A stretch of DNA of 64,000 nucleotides, from assembly GCA_018669005.1 (NCBI GenBank), contig JABJAL010000022.1, positions 1-64,000 on the forward strand. The letters run 5' to 3'. This DNA comes from Nitrospinaceae bacterium (GTDB lineage Bacteria; UBA8248). The notes under the pieces are model-generated. The model was not told the DNA's origin. It saw only the letters and a program-made list of their open reading frames with translations, and ran no database searches. Positions 35,331-43,345 of the stretch are shown in pieces; within the stretch, counting starts at the first letter, position 1, and the number at the start of each line of letters is the position of its first letter. Position numbers and translations under genes: made by a program.

Positions 35331-36590
35331 ATGGATATTGAGAGATTCCCTCCAGAAAGTCGGGTGCTTGTTGCCGCAAGCGGTGCCGCGAGCAAGGCGC
35401 ATCTGCGCCGTGCTTTCAGAGAGTTCCAGCTAGAGGACGTGACATACCTTGAGGATTCAACAGAAATTCTCCGCACGGGTCGTCACAAGAAATTTTCGCT
35501 CATTCTCATTTCAACCTCGCTTTACGCAACTAATGCCTACGATCTGTTTTTTTTGATCCGTCAGGAGGGCAAAAATAAGGAGACGCCCATTGTCCTTCTC
35601 TACACACAGGGCGAAGAGGCGCTCGCCAAGCGTGTTTCCATGATGGGTGCGAACGGCATCATCGAGCGGCCGATATCGACTGAAATTCTCCAGGAAGTTC
35701 TTGAGGAGAGCCTAGGTATGAGGATCGTCACCATCGCAGACAAGATTGAGGAGAAACTTGGTGCTGACCTTGAACTCATTGATGATTACTGTGACGACGA
35801 GGTGGCTGGAGAACTTCCCATCTCCTGTGCCTCCGAGAGTTCAAAAGAGCGTGGATTTGAAATGCTCGAGGACGACCAGTGTGAGGGCGCAGAAAAAGTA
35901 TTTCTCGATCTCATGAAAGAGCACGGCGATTCCGTCGAGCTTTACTTCGACCTAGCCGAGGTTTGCTTTGCCCGAGGTGAGAGTGATGCCGCTGAGGAAA
36001 TGCTACTCAAGGCCGAGCAGATCGACCCGGAGTCGAGAAAGAGTTTCATGCACCGCGAGCGATCCTTCGTTTATCGTGGAAACAAAAAACTACGACGAGA
36101 GAAACACAGCAGCGCAAAAAATGAGTTCAATGGCGCCATCGCTGCGAATGGGAAAAGCGTATCTGGTTATTTTGGCTTGAGCGAGAGTTACCGAGGCCTC
36201 GGGGATGAGACGCGGGCTGAGCAGCACCATAAAACCGCCATGTCCATCGATCAGCGGCCCCAAGATTTTCATGTATATAACCGCATCGGTATTTCGGCGC
36301 GCCAGGAGAAAGACTATAAAAAAGCCATTGACGCCTATGACCGCTCACTAGCATTCGATCCTGACGATCCGGTTTTAATTTACAACAAAGCTGTAGCGCT
36401 AGTAGGAATGAGGCTCTACAAATCTGCCATTGCCAACCTCGACAAGGCTCTCGATATCGATCCGGGCTTCACCGAAGCTCGAAATGTGCGCAGCGCTATA
36501 ATTGAAGTAATGGTGCCGAGTAGGAAGGGTCGCGAGCCCATAAACACTGATAGGCCAAAAGAAAAACCCCGTATGCGCAAAACCGGATAG
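35331..36590 (+). CDS. Pseudo-receiver and TPR repeat protein
   Basis: 419 residues. Residues 10-130 follow the response-regulator receiver pattern (RVLVAASGAAS, FSLILISTSLY, TPIVLLYT, MMGANGIIERPIS), but the acidic pair is replaced by Ala15-Ala16, the phospho-acceptor Asp by Ser61 and the conserved Lys by Arg, so it should not be phosphorylated. After an acidic linker come several tetratricopeptide repeats (about 180-385; for example AIDAYDRSLAFDPDDPVLIYNKAVAL and AIANLDKALDIDPGFTEA) and a basic tail. GGAGGAGGC precedes the ATG. Probable protein-protein scaffold; partner unknown. Confidence 0.85.
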   Translation: MDIERFPPESRVLVAASGAASKAHLRRAFREFQLEDVTYLEDSTEILRTGRHKKFSLILISTSLYATNAYDLFFLIRQEGKNKETPIVLLYTQGEEALAKRVSMMGANGIIERPISTEILQEVLEESLGMRIVTIADKIEEKLGADLELIDDYCDDEVAGELPISCASESSKERGFEMLEDDQCEGAEKVFLDLMKEHGDSVELYFDLAEVCFARGESDAAEEMLLKAEQIDPESRKSFMHRERSFVYRGNKKLRREKHSSAKNEFNGAIAANGKSVSGYFGLSESYRGLGDETRAEQHHKTAMSIDQRPQDFHVYNRIGISARQEKDYKKAIDAYDRSLAFDPDDPVLIYNKAVALVGMRLYKSAIANLDKALDIDPGFTEARNVRSAIIEVMVPSRKGREPINTDRPKEKPRMRKTG

Positions 36591-36640
36591 CTCCGACCGT
36601 TTGATAGTAGCGGGTAGCTCTAGCTTCCTTTGGTGCCTTG

Positions 36641-36669
36641 TTGACACAAATTCTCTGCATATCTACGAT
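36641..36669 (+). promoter_or_regulatory. Candidate sigma-70 promoter for panB
   Basis: TTGACA at 36641-36646, 17 nt, TACGAT at 36664-36669. The predicted leader begins with an inverted repeat GGTCCC (36674-36679) / GGGACC (36694-36699). About 100 nt separate the promoter from the panB ATG. Confidence 0.65.
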
Positions 36670-36775
36670 TTGGGGTCCCGCCGGGATCCTGTGGGGACCT
36701 GGACGGAGGTTTTAGAGGAAATCGGCCCGCAAATTAACGTTAGGTAGGCGTTCACCTTTAGGAAAGGGAGCGACC

Positions 36776-37588
36776 ATGAGCACTGTTTCCACGCGTAGGA
36801 AAATCACTACAAAGACAATTCGGGCCCGGAAGGGCAAGACGAAAATCACTTCGCTGACAGCTTACGACTATCCGACGGCCAAGCTGGTGGATGCTGCCAG
36901 AGTGGACGTTATCCTAGTTGGCGACAGTCTGGGGATGGTGGTGCTTGGCTACCCGGACACGACGCACGTCACGGTAGATGACATGGTTCATCACACTAAA
37001 GCGGTGAGCCGGGCACGGCCAAACGGTCTGCTGGTGGCGGATATGCCGTTTCTTTCCTTTGGCGTCACCCGTAGCGAAACAATTTTGAATGCGGGTCGGC
37101 TTATTCGCGAAGGCGGGGCCGAGGCGGTCAAACTTGAGGGCGGGGTGCGTGTGAAGGACGATATCCGGGCGCTGGTTGAGTGTCAGATTCCGGTGATGGG
37201 GCATGTGGGGCTTACCCCGCAGAGTGTGCACCATTTTGGTGGTTTTCGGGTGCAAGGGAAAAAAGATGATGATGCGGATCAAGTGGTTCGAGATGCCGTG
37301 GCTGTTCAGGAAGGGGGGGGGTTTAGCGTTGTATTGGAGGGAATTCCCGCCCCGCTGGGCGCGCGGATTACGCGTGAAATTGATATTCCCACTATCGGCA
37401 TTGGCGCTGGGGTCGAATGTGACGGCCAGGTGCTTGTGACACATGATATGCTAAATCTTTTTCAGGATTTCACCCCAAAATTTGTCAAGGTTTACGCCGA
37501 CCTGGGTGGAGATTCGCTTGAGGCGATGGAGCGTTTCTGTCAAGAGGTTCGGGACGGCATCTTCCCCGCCGAGGAACATTCTTTTTAA
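36776..37588 (+). CDS. panB: 3-methyl-2-oxobutanoate hydroxymethyltransferase
   Basis: 270-residue TIM-barrel enzyme; first step of pantothenate synthesis. Motifs: ITSLTAYDYPTAKLVDAA, VDVILVGDSLGMVVLGYPDT, ADMPFLSF, AVKLEGG, PVMGHVGLTPQSVHHFGGFRVQG, VLEGIP and TIGIGAGVECDGQVLVTHD with the catalytic Glu region intact. GGGAG lies 6-7 nt before the ATG. No panC or panD is adjacent. CoaE, acting later in CoA synthesis, is elsewhere in the window. Confidence 0.97.
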   Translation: MSTVSTRRKITTKTIRARKGKTKITSLTAYDYPTAKLVDAARVDVILVGDSLGMVVLGYPDTTHVTVDDMVHHTKAVSRARPNGLLVADMPFLSFGVTRSETILNAGRLIREGGAEAVKLEGGVRVKDDIRALVECQIPVMGHVGLTPQSVHHFGGFRVQGKKDDDADQVVRDAVAVQEGGGFSVVLEGIPAPLGARITREIDIPTIGIGAGVECDGQVLVTHDMLNLFQDFTPKFVKVYADLGGDSLEAMERFCQEVRDGIFPAEEHSF

Positions 37589-37665
37589 TCCGTCCCCAGG
37601 TCGACTTCCGTCCACAAGGGTCAACACTTCTCTGGTTGGTCTCCCCGGGCGGCGGCGGGGTGGCC

Positions 37666-37773
37666 ATGTATATGGCGCTGGGCGAGGGCTCCTGGGCATC
37701 AAATTCATATGTTGTTGAAGGAGGCATCGGTATCTGGGAGGATATCTCGATCACAGCCACATCTCGCACATAA
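37666..37773 (+). CDS. Possible small ORF or gene remnant after panB
   Basis: ATG 37666, preceded by GGGGTGG, opens MYMALGEGSWASNSYVVEGG and ends at TAA 37771, exactly where a terminator stem begins. The same frame is open upstream through the end of panB. 35 residues, no family recognised. The complementary strand is also open here, so coding on either strand is uncertain; the terminator position favours the + strand. Confidence 0.25.
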   Translation: MYMALGEGSWASNSYVVEGGIGIWEDISITATSRT

Positions 37774-37802
37774 GGCTGCATTTCTTTCGCCTTAATTTTT
37801 TT
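37771..37802 (+). terminator. Rho-independent terminator downstream of panB
   Basis: TAAGGC (37771-37776) pairs with GCCTTA (37789-37794) around a 12-nt loop, followed by seven T (37796-37802). It would end the panB transcript before the dcw promoter. Confidence 0.6.
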
Positions 37803-38005
37803 CCCCCACTTTACACCACCACCACAATATATTGTGCCTTCCCCGTTTAAATGTTGTAAAATAACAATATAATTTGTATGTATCGTTTTATGTTCGTTTT
37901 TCTCGACCCTCCATTTACTTTATTTGAACATCCGAGAAAAGTGTGATGCCGCTCGCCTTTATCTTCAAAAATAATTGATTTCATTTGATTTTCTTCATTT
38001 TCATG
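37803..38005. other. AT-rich spacer with a 14-bp perfect palindrome (37823-37836)
   Basis: About 200 nt with no gene, very A/T-rich compared with its surroundings. CACAATATATTGTG at 37823-37836 is a perfect inverted repeat, of a kind often bound by dimeric regulators. It lies about 180 nt upstream of the mraZ promoter, too far for classical repression. Confidence 0.4.
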
Positions 38006-38034
38006 TTGACACCCCCTATCTAAGAGGTTATATG
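38006..38034 (+). promoter_or_regulatory. Strong sigma-70 promoter of the dcw cluster
   Basis: TTGACA at 38006-38011, 17 nt, TATATG at 38029-38034; predicted start near 38041. It is the only good promoter seen ahead of mraZ and probably drives much of the cluster. Confidence 0.75.
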
Positions 38035-38069
38035 TGGATTGTTCAGTGGTGAAATGTGGGGGGCAGTGG
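38034..38069 (+). promoter_or_regulatory. MraZ box array
   Basis: GTGG occurs at 38046, 38056 and 38066 with an exact 10-nt period, plus one at 38034 (12 nt before). MraZ is known to bind three or more TGGG/GTGG-type direct repeats spaced 10 bp apart at its own promoter. Here the array lies from the -10 end through the start site into the leader of mraZ, fitting autorepression. Confidence 0.65.
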
Positions 38070-38080
38070 GGAACAAAGAC

Positions 38081-38536
38081 ATGTTTATTAGCTCCCATGC
38101 AGTTTCAATAGACGCGAAAGGGCGCGTCGGCATCCCCGCCCGGTTCAGGGAATATTTGAATGCAACCTTCGGGGATCGCCTCATTTTGCTTGATATGGAC
38201 GGGTGCATCTTCGCGTATCCCCAAGAGGAGTGGCAGCGAAGGTTCAGCGACCGCTTTCGCGAGCTTCCCACCCACCGGGAGGCGGTAAGGCGCTACGTGA
38301 GGCAGATGTACGGCAAGGCAGCGCCCGTAGAAGTAGACAAGCAGGGGAGAATCTTGTTGCCCGCTCGCCTTAGGGAGGCGGCAGGCATCGAGAAAGAGGC
38401 CATCATCGTCGGACTCGAAAACAAATTCGAGATCTGGGGCCGGGAGCGCTGGGAGCAAATGATGCAAGAAGAGCTCCCGGAACTCGAAACACCCGGCGAG
38501 GGTTCCGGCGAGGGCCAGATAGAGCTGGAGTTTTAG
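38081..38536 (+). CDS. mraZ: MraZ transcriptional regulator
   Basis: 151 residues with two AbrB-like halves, each with the DAKGR-type motif: SIDAKGRVGIPARFREYL and VDKQGRILLPARLREAAGI. It represses the dcw operon in studied bacteria. The ATG at 38081 aligns with the family MF start; longer in-frame starts at 38039 and 38054 would overlap the operator. The tail after residue 130 (ELETPGEGSGEGQIELEF) is acidic. Confidence 0.95.
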   Translation: MFISSHAVSIDAKGRVGIPARFREYLNATFGDRLILLDMDGCIFAYPQEEWQRRFSDRFRELPTHREAVRRYVRQMYGKAAPVEVDKQGRILLPARLREAAGIEKEAIIVGLENKFEIWGRERWEQMMQEELPELETPGEGSGEGQIELEF

Positions 38537-38642
38537 ATTCCAGCACAAAGCTTCAAATGGGGGGGCTTTGTAGGTGAATATCGCATTAGCCCAAATTCAA
38601 ACGGACGGCTACCGCTCCTCAAAGCGGCAGCCGCTCCTTGAG

Positions 38643-39587
38643 ATGAATATGAACACGTCTCACGTTCCGGTCATGGTTCGGGAAGTCCTGGACTTCCTGT
38701 CGCCAGCTCCGGGAGCTGTGTCCTTGGATACTACCTTGGGCGGAGGAGGGCACAGTTTTGCGGTTCTGGAGGCGATTCAACCATCGGGTGTGTTGATCGG
38801 CTGTGACCGGGACGGAGACGCGGTAGTTGCAGCGCGCAGGCGCTTGGCCTCCTTTGGGCCCAGTGCTCGGATCCACCATTCCCACCATTCCGAAATCAAG
38901 CGCGTCGTTGCTAGCGAGGGTTTTGAGGCGGTCGATTGCGTGCTCTTCGACCTCGGTCTCTCCTCGATACAACTCGACACCCCGGGCCGCGGCTTCCGGA
39001 TGGACTCGCCCGATGCCCTCGATATGCGGATGGATCAGGGCGGCGGCCCAACGGCGGCCGATCTGGTGAACGAGCTTCCTGAAAAAGAACTTGCGGACCT
39101 TATTTATCAATACGGCGAGGAGCGAAAATCTCGTGCTATCGCGCGGGCGATCGGGCGGGCCCGCGCGCGCAAGCCACTGGAGCGTTGCGAAGAACTTGCT
39201 GCAGTGGTTGTCTCTGCCGTCGCTCGTAGCGGCGGCGGAGGACGCGCGAGATGGCGCATTCATCCGGCCACGCGAACCTTTCAGGCGCTTCGCATCGCTC
39301 TGAATCGAGAGATGGAAACTCTTGAAGGAGCCCTGCGGGATGCCGTGGACTTATTGCGGCCCGGGGGGCGCATCGCTGTCATCAGTTTTCATTCGCTTGA
39401 GGATCGAATCGTCAAGAACGTATTCCGCGAGTTGTCCTCTGGCCGCGATGCTGCGGGCGATGACGCTCCGGCGACGCTTAAATTGTTAAATCGCAGAGTC
39501 GTAAGGCCCAGTGATGCTGAGGTCGCGGCGAATCCCCGTTCCCGTAGCGCAAAACTCCGGGCGGCGGAGAAAAGGGAAGCCGAATAA
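38643..39587 (+). CDS. rsmH: 16S rRNA m4C1402 methyltransferase
   Basis: About 314 residues. Substrate/SAM motifs HVPVMVREVLDFL, DTTLGGGGHSFAVLEA, CDRDGDAV, LFDLGLSSIQLD, GRGFRMDSPDALDMRMD, and C-terminal RPGGRIAVISFHSLEDRIVK. The start at ATG 38643 gives the normal family length. An in-frame GTG at 38574, with a G-rich stretch upstream, would add 23 non-conserved residues and remains possible. Second gene of the dcw cluster. Confidence 0.95.
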   Translation: MNMNTSHVPVMVREVLDFLSPAPGAVSLDTTLGGGGHSFAVLEAIQPSGVLIGCDRDGDAVVAARRRLASFGPSARIHHSHHSEIKRVVASEGFEAVDCVLFDLGLSSIQLDTPGRGFRMDSPDALDMRMDQGGGPTAADLVNELPEKELADLIYQYGEERKSRAIARAIGRARARKPLERCEELAAVVVSAVARSGGGGRARWRIHPATRTFQALRIALNREMETLEGALRDAVDLLRPGGRIAVISFHSLEDRIVKNVFRELSSGRDAAGDDAPATLKLLNRRVVRPSDAEVAANPRSRSAKLRAAEKREAE

Positions 39588-39590
39588 GCG

Positions 39591-39941
39591 ATGTGGCGCC
39601 TCCGCAGGAGCGGGCGCGGCCCGAAAGGCAGTAAGAAGGCCTGGGCCGGATGGGAATTTCAGATACCCGTCTCAAGGGTTGCCATGATTGTTGGCTCCCT
39701 GGCGGTGAGTGCTCTCGCCCTGGCGTGGCCGCATCTTGAGATGGTGGAAATTGGATACGAAGTTGCTCGCTTAAAAAATGAGCGTGATGTTATGGCCCAG
39801 GAGCGTAGGGTCCTCCGGGTTGAAATTGCAGCACTTCGCCAGCTGGATCGGGTCGAGACAATAGCCCGAAATAAGCTGGGGATGGTTTTCCCGAGGCCGA
39901 ATCAGATTGTTTATGTAATGGTTCCGGCTCGGCACCCATAA
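39591..39941 (+). CDS. ftsL: Cell division protein FtsL-like
   Basis: 116 residues: a basic cytoplasmic head (about 1-24), one transmembrane helix (about 30-46), then a periplasmic coiled coil (VARLKNERDVMAQERRVLRVEIAALR) and the IARNKLGMVFPRPNQIVYV end typical of FtsL/DivIC-type proteins. Sequence conservation is low in this family; position between rsmH and ftsI and topology make the call. Confidence 0.85.
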   Translation: MWRLRRSGRGPKGSKKAWAGWEFQIPVSRVAMIVGSLAVSALALAWPHLEMVEIGYEVARLKNERDVMAQERRVLRVEIAALRQLDRVETIARNKLGMVFPRPNQIVYVMVPARHP

Positions 39942-39993
39942 ATATTTTTTAAATTTTTATATCGTCCTATCCGCCCGGACCGGGAAGCGGACC

Positions 39994-41832
39994 ATGAAGA
40001 ATAATTTCTTCATCCGTCTGATCGTGTGTGGCGCTCTCGTTGGCCTCGGCTTCGGTGCGCTCGCCGTGAAGCTGTTTATTGTGCAGATACGTGATCGCGA
40101 TCGACTGGTCGCCTACGCTGATCGCCAGCTTCGCCGCACCCTGAGTGTCCGCGCCAAACGCGGGGATATTCTCGACGGACGGGGGCGCCCGCTGGCCGTG
40201 AGCATGGATGCGCCTTCTTTGTATGCGAATCCGAGGGCGGTGAAAAATCCCGATGCGCTGTCCCGCAAACTTGCCGAAATTCTGGGTGTTTCCCGCCGGA
40301 ATCTTAAAAGAAAATTGAAAAGCAGGGGCCGCTACGTTTGGCTGCGGCGCAAGCTCTCACCGGAGCAAAAACGGCTTGTGACCGATCTGGGTGTCTCTGG
40401 CCTGGGGTTCGTCACCGAGAGCCGTCGATTTTATCCCAAACGCGAGATGGCCTCCTCGCTGCTCGGCTTCGTCGGGGTGGACGACAACGGACTTTCGGGC
40501 ATCGAGTCAGCTTTCGAGAAGGAAATGGAGGGGCACCTCGGTCGAATACGTATTCAGCGAGATGCCCGGGGGCGCTCGGTTCATCCCGAAGCGACTGTCG
40601 TGACCCGTGCCGAGCCGGGTGCCGATGTGCGTTTAACTGTTGATGAGGTCATCCAGTACATCGTTGAAAAAGAGTTGCAGATTCAACTCAAAAGAACAGG
40701 GGCAAGGCGGGCAATTGGGGTAATGGTCGAGCCGCGCACCGGTCGGGTTCTCTCGATGGCTACGGTACCGGGGTTCAATCCGAACGTCTATGGACGCTAT
40801 GCCCCCGCTCTTTGGCGGCAGGCGGCAGTCCAGGACATCTACGAGCCGGGCTCGACCTTCAAAATTGTGACGGCGGCAGCCTATATCGAATCGGGCGGAG
40901 ATCTGGGCAAACGCTATTTTGCGGAAAACGGTAAATATCCGATCGGCGTGGGTCGGTTCACGCTGCATGACCACAAGAAATATGGGTGGCTTACCGCCGA
41001 GGAAGCTGTGCTGAAGTCCTCAAATATCGCAATTTATAAGATGGCCAAAGATGTTGGCGCCGTGCGTATTCATGCGATGGCCCAGCGTTTTGGATTCGGC
41101 AAAAAAACCGGGATCGATTTTCCGGGGGAGGCGGGCGGTATTTTTAGGCCGCTCAAGCGCTGGTCGGGCACTTCCCTTGCGTCGATATCGATTGGCCAAG
41201 AGGTCGGTGTAACTCCCCTGCAGATGGTGATGGCGGTGGCCGCCATTGCAAATGGCGGCGTGCTGCAGGTGCCCCGGATTGTAGAGGCACTCGAAAGGCG
41301 GGGGCGCATTCTCCCCCGCACCGAGCCATCCGTGCCCCGAAGGGTGATATCGGAGCGAAGCGCGAATCGCCTTGCTGCGGTCCTGCGGAAAGTCGTCAGC
41401 AGCGGCACCGGCGCATCGGCTGAGGTGCCTGGCTATGGCGCCGCTGGCAAGACGGGAACCGCGCAGATGGCAATGCCGGGAGTCAAAGGCTACAGCAAAG
41501 ATCAATTCATCACATCGTTTGCCGGTTTCGTGCCCTACGAAAATCCGCGAATTGCCCTGATCGTCATGTTCGATGGCGGACAACTTGGAGGGGCTTCGTG
41601 GGGCGGGACGATAGCAGCGCCGGTCTGGAAGCGAATCGCATGGCAAACGATGCGTTATTTAAGGGTGCCGCCGAAGGGTGCGCAGGTGGTGGCCCTGAGA
41701 GACGACGTGTTCATCCCGGAGCGTATCCCGGGAATGGAAAAAGTTTCATTCGGAGAAAAAGTGTTTCGTGTGGTGAAAAAAGTGCGGGGGGTCCTGCATG
41801 ACCGGTTGCCCTCCCCGGAGTCGGTGCGTTGA
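39994..41832 (+). CDS. ftsI: Septal peptidoglycan transpeptidase FtsI (PBP3)
   Basis: 612 residues. An N-terminal membrane anchor (about 7-30), the non-catalytic dimerisation domain (RAKRGDILDGRGRPLA) and the transpeptidase with active-site S287-T-F-K290 (EPGSTFK), SSN (KSSNIAIYK) and KTG (AGKTGTAQ). No PASTA repeat, but a roughly 60-residue basic C-terminal tail follows the catalytic domain. The stop overlaps a TTG 15 nt before murE. Confidence 0.95.
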   Translation: MKNNFFIRLIVCGALVGLGFGALAVKLFIVQIRDRDRLVAYADRQLRRTLSVRAKRGDILDGRGRPLAVSMDAPSLYANPRAVKNPDALSRKLAEILGVSRRNLKRKLKSRGRYVWLRRKLSPEQKRLVTDLGVSGLGFVTESRRFYPKREMASSLLGFVGVDDNGLSGIESAFEKEMEGHLGRIRIQRDARGRSVHPEATVVTRAEPGADVRLTVDEVIQYIVEKELQIQLKRTGARRAIGVMVEPRTGRVLSMATVPGFNPNVYGRYAPALWRQAAVQDIYEPGSTFKIVTAAAYIESGGDLGKRYFAENGKYPIGVGRFTLHDHKKYGWLTAEEAVLKSSNIAIYKMAKDVGAVRIHAMAQRFGFGKKTGIDFPGEAGGIFRPLKRWSGTSLASISIGQEVGVTPLQMVMAVAAIANGGVLQVPRIVEALERRGRILPRTEPSVPRRVISERSANRLAAVLRKVVSSGTGASAEVPGYGAAGKTGTAQMAMPGVKGYSKDQFITSFAGFVPYENPRIALIVMFDGGQLGGASWGGTIAAPVWKRIAWQTMRYLRVPPKGAQVVALRDDVFIPERIPGMEKVSFGEKVFRVVKKVRGVLHDRLPSPESVR

Positions 41833-41843
41833 GGTTGAGTCTG

Positions 41844-43343
41844 ATGGCAGAAGAGCGGACAGCGGATTTGATTGAATTGGCCCGGGCCGTTTCCGGCGCA
41901 CGGGTGGAGGGTGCCGAAAATGTCCAGGTGTGTGGAATGGAATTCGATTCCCGGCGCGCCATGGCGGGGAATCTTTTTGTCGCGGTGCCAGGCTTTGAGG
42001 TGGACGGGCACGAGTATGCAAGGGCGGCCGTTGATGCCGGTGCGGCGGCGCTTGTCCTTGAGCGTGAGGTCGATGGAATTCCGGCGGATTTTCCGCGAAT
42101 CATTGTTCCGTCGAGCCGCGAGGCAATGGCGCTCATCGCAGATGCTTTTTATGAGCACCCATCAGGGGAGCTTGCCTTGGTTGGGGTGACCGGCACGAAC
42201 GGTAAGACGACGACGACGTTTCTCATTGACGCCATTCTCGGGGCGGCGGGACGTGTGACCGGCCAAATGGGAACGATTCAATACCGGGTGGGGAGTCAGG
42301 TAATTGAAAATCCGAGAACGACATCCGAGGCGCCTGATCTTCAATTCTATCTATCTCAGATGCTTGAGGCGGGAGCGAGCCATGCCGTGATGGAGGTTTC
42401 GAGCCATGCCCTTGATTTAGGTCGCGTTTTGGGATGCGAATTCAAGGCTGCCGTGTTCACCAACTTGACGCAGGACCATCTCGATTTTCACGGTGACATG
42501 GAGCGTTATTTTCAGGCCAAGCTTCGCCTTTTCACGGAGATGGCGCCCGAGAATTCGATCTTGAATCTAGATGACCCCTGGGGGTGGAAAATCGCTGATG
42601 AAGCTGCGATCAGAGGCGCGGTCATCGGCTACGGCATGAACGAGAAGGCTGATGTTCGGGCCGAGGGCCTTTCTATTAGCGCCGAGGGGATGCGCTTTGA
42701 TTTGGTCGCGCCTGAGGGAAATGTCCCCGTTGAGTCGGCGCTGACGGGCCAGCACAACGTAAGCAACATTCTTGCGGCGGCGGCGGCTTGTCTTGCCCTG
42801 GGGCTTACCCCGGCGGAAGTGGCCCAGGGTATTCGTGAATTAAAAAGCGTGCCCGGGCGCTTTGAAAAGGTGGATCTCGGCCAGCCGTTTCTTGTTGTGG
42901 TTGATTATGCCCATACCGAGGACGCTCTGGCACGGATACTCGAATTCGCCAGGCCGGTGACGAGGGGGCGGGTGTTGACGCTGATGGGCTGTGGCGGGGA
43001 CAGGGACAAGAGTAAACGGCCTCGAATGGCGATTGCGGCCCTTGAGGGCAGCGACCGCGTCTACATGACCTCGGACAATCCCCGGACAGAGGCGCCCGAG
43101 GCGATTTTAAAAGAGGTGGAAGCAGGCGCCGATCAGGTCGAGGGCGGCAGAGCGCGCTCGTGCACCATCGTTGATCGGCGCGAGGCCATCCAGAGCATTC
43201 TAGCCGAGGCGCGGTCTGGCGATACGGTGGTGATCGCCGGCAAGGGCCACGAGACATATCAGGAAATCGGAACCAGGCGCTATCCGTTTGATGATCGCCA
43301 AGAGGCAAAAAAATCTCTTCAATCGCTGGGGTATGGGAACTAA
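41844..43343 (+). CDS. murE: UDP-MurNAc-tripeptide synthetase (meso-DAP adding)
   Basis: 499 residues. ATP loop VGVTGTNGKTTTTFLIDAIL, MEVSSHALDLGRV, FTNLTQDHLDFHGDMERYF, and the amino-acid specificity motif SDNPRTEAPEAIL, whose DNPR signature is typical of meso-diaminopimelate ligases, so the murein is predicted to be DAP-type. The ATG at 41844 has GAGG upstream; TTG 41829 overlaps ftsI but has no better signal. Confidence 0.96.
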   Translation: MAEERTADLIELARAVSGARVEGAENVQVCGMEFDSRRAMAGNLFVAVPGFEVDGHEYARAAVDAGAAALVLEREVDGIPADFPRIIVPSSREAMALIADAFYEHPSGELALVGVTGTNGKTTTTFLIDAILGAAGRVTGQMGTIQYRVGSQVIENPRTTSEAPDLQFYLSQMLEAGASHAVMEVSSHALDLGRVLGCEFKAAVFTNLTQDHLDFHGDMERYFQAKLRLFTEMAPENSILNLDDPWGWKIADEAAIRGAVIGYGMNEKADVRAEGLSISAEGMRFDLVAPEGNVPVESALTGQHNVSNILAAAAACLALGLTPAEVAQGIRELKSVPGRFEKVDLGQPFLVVVDYAHTEDALARILEFARPVTRGRVLTLMGCGGDRDKSKRPRMAIAALEGSDRVYMTSDNPRTEAPEAILKEVEAGADQVEGGRARSCTIVDRREAIQSILAEARSGDTVVIAGKGHETYQEIGTRRYPFDDRQEAKKSLQSLGYGN

Positions 43344-43345
43344 CT

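Noticed and set aside
37485-37781. Minus-strand ORF opposite the end of panB
   Set aside because: It overlaps the panB C-terminus, has no family resemblance and lacks a convincing promoter; the terminator orientation supports + strand transcription.
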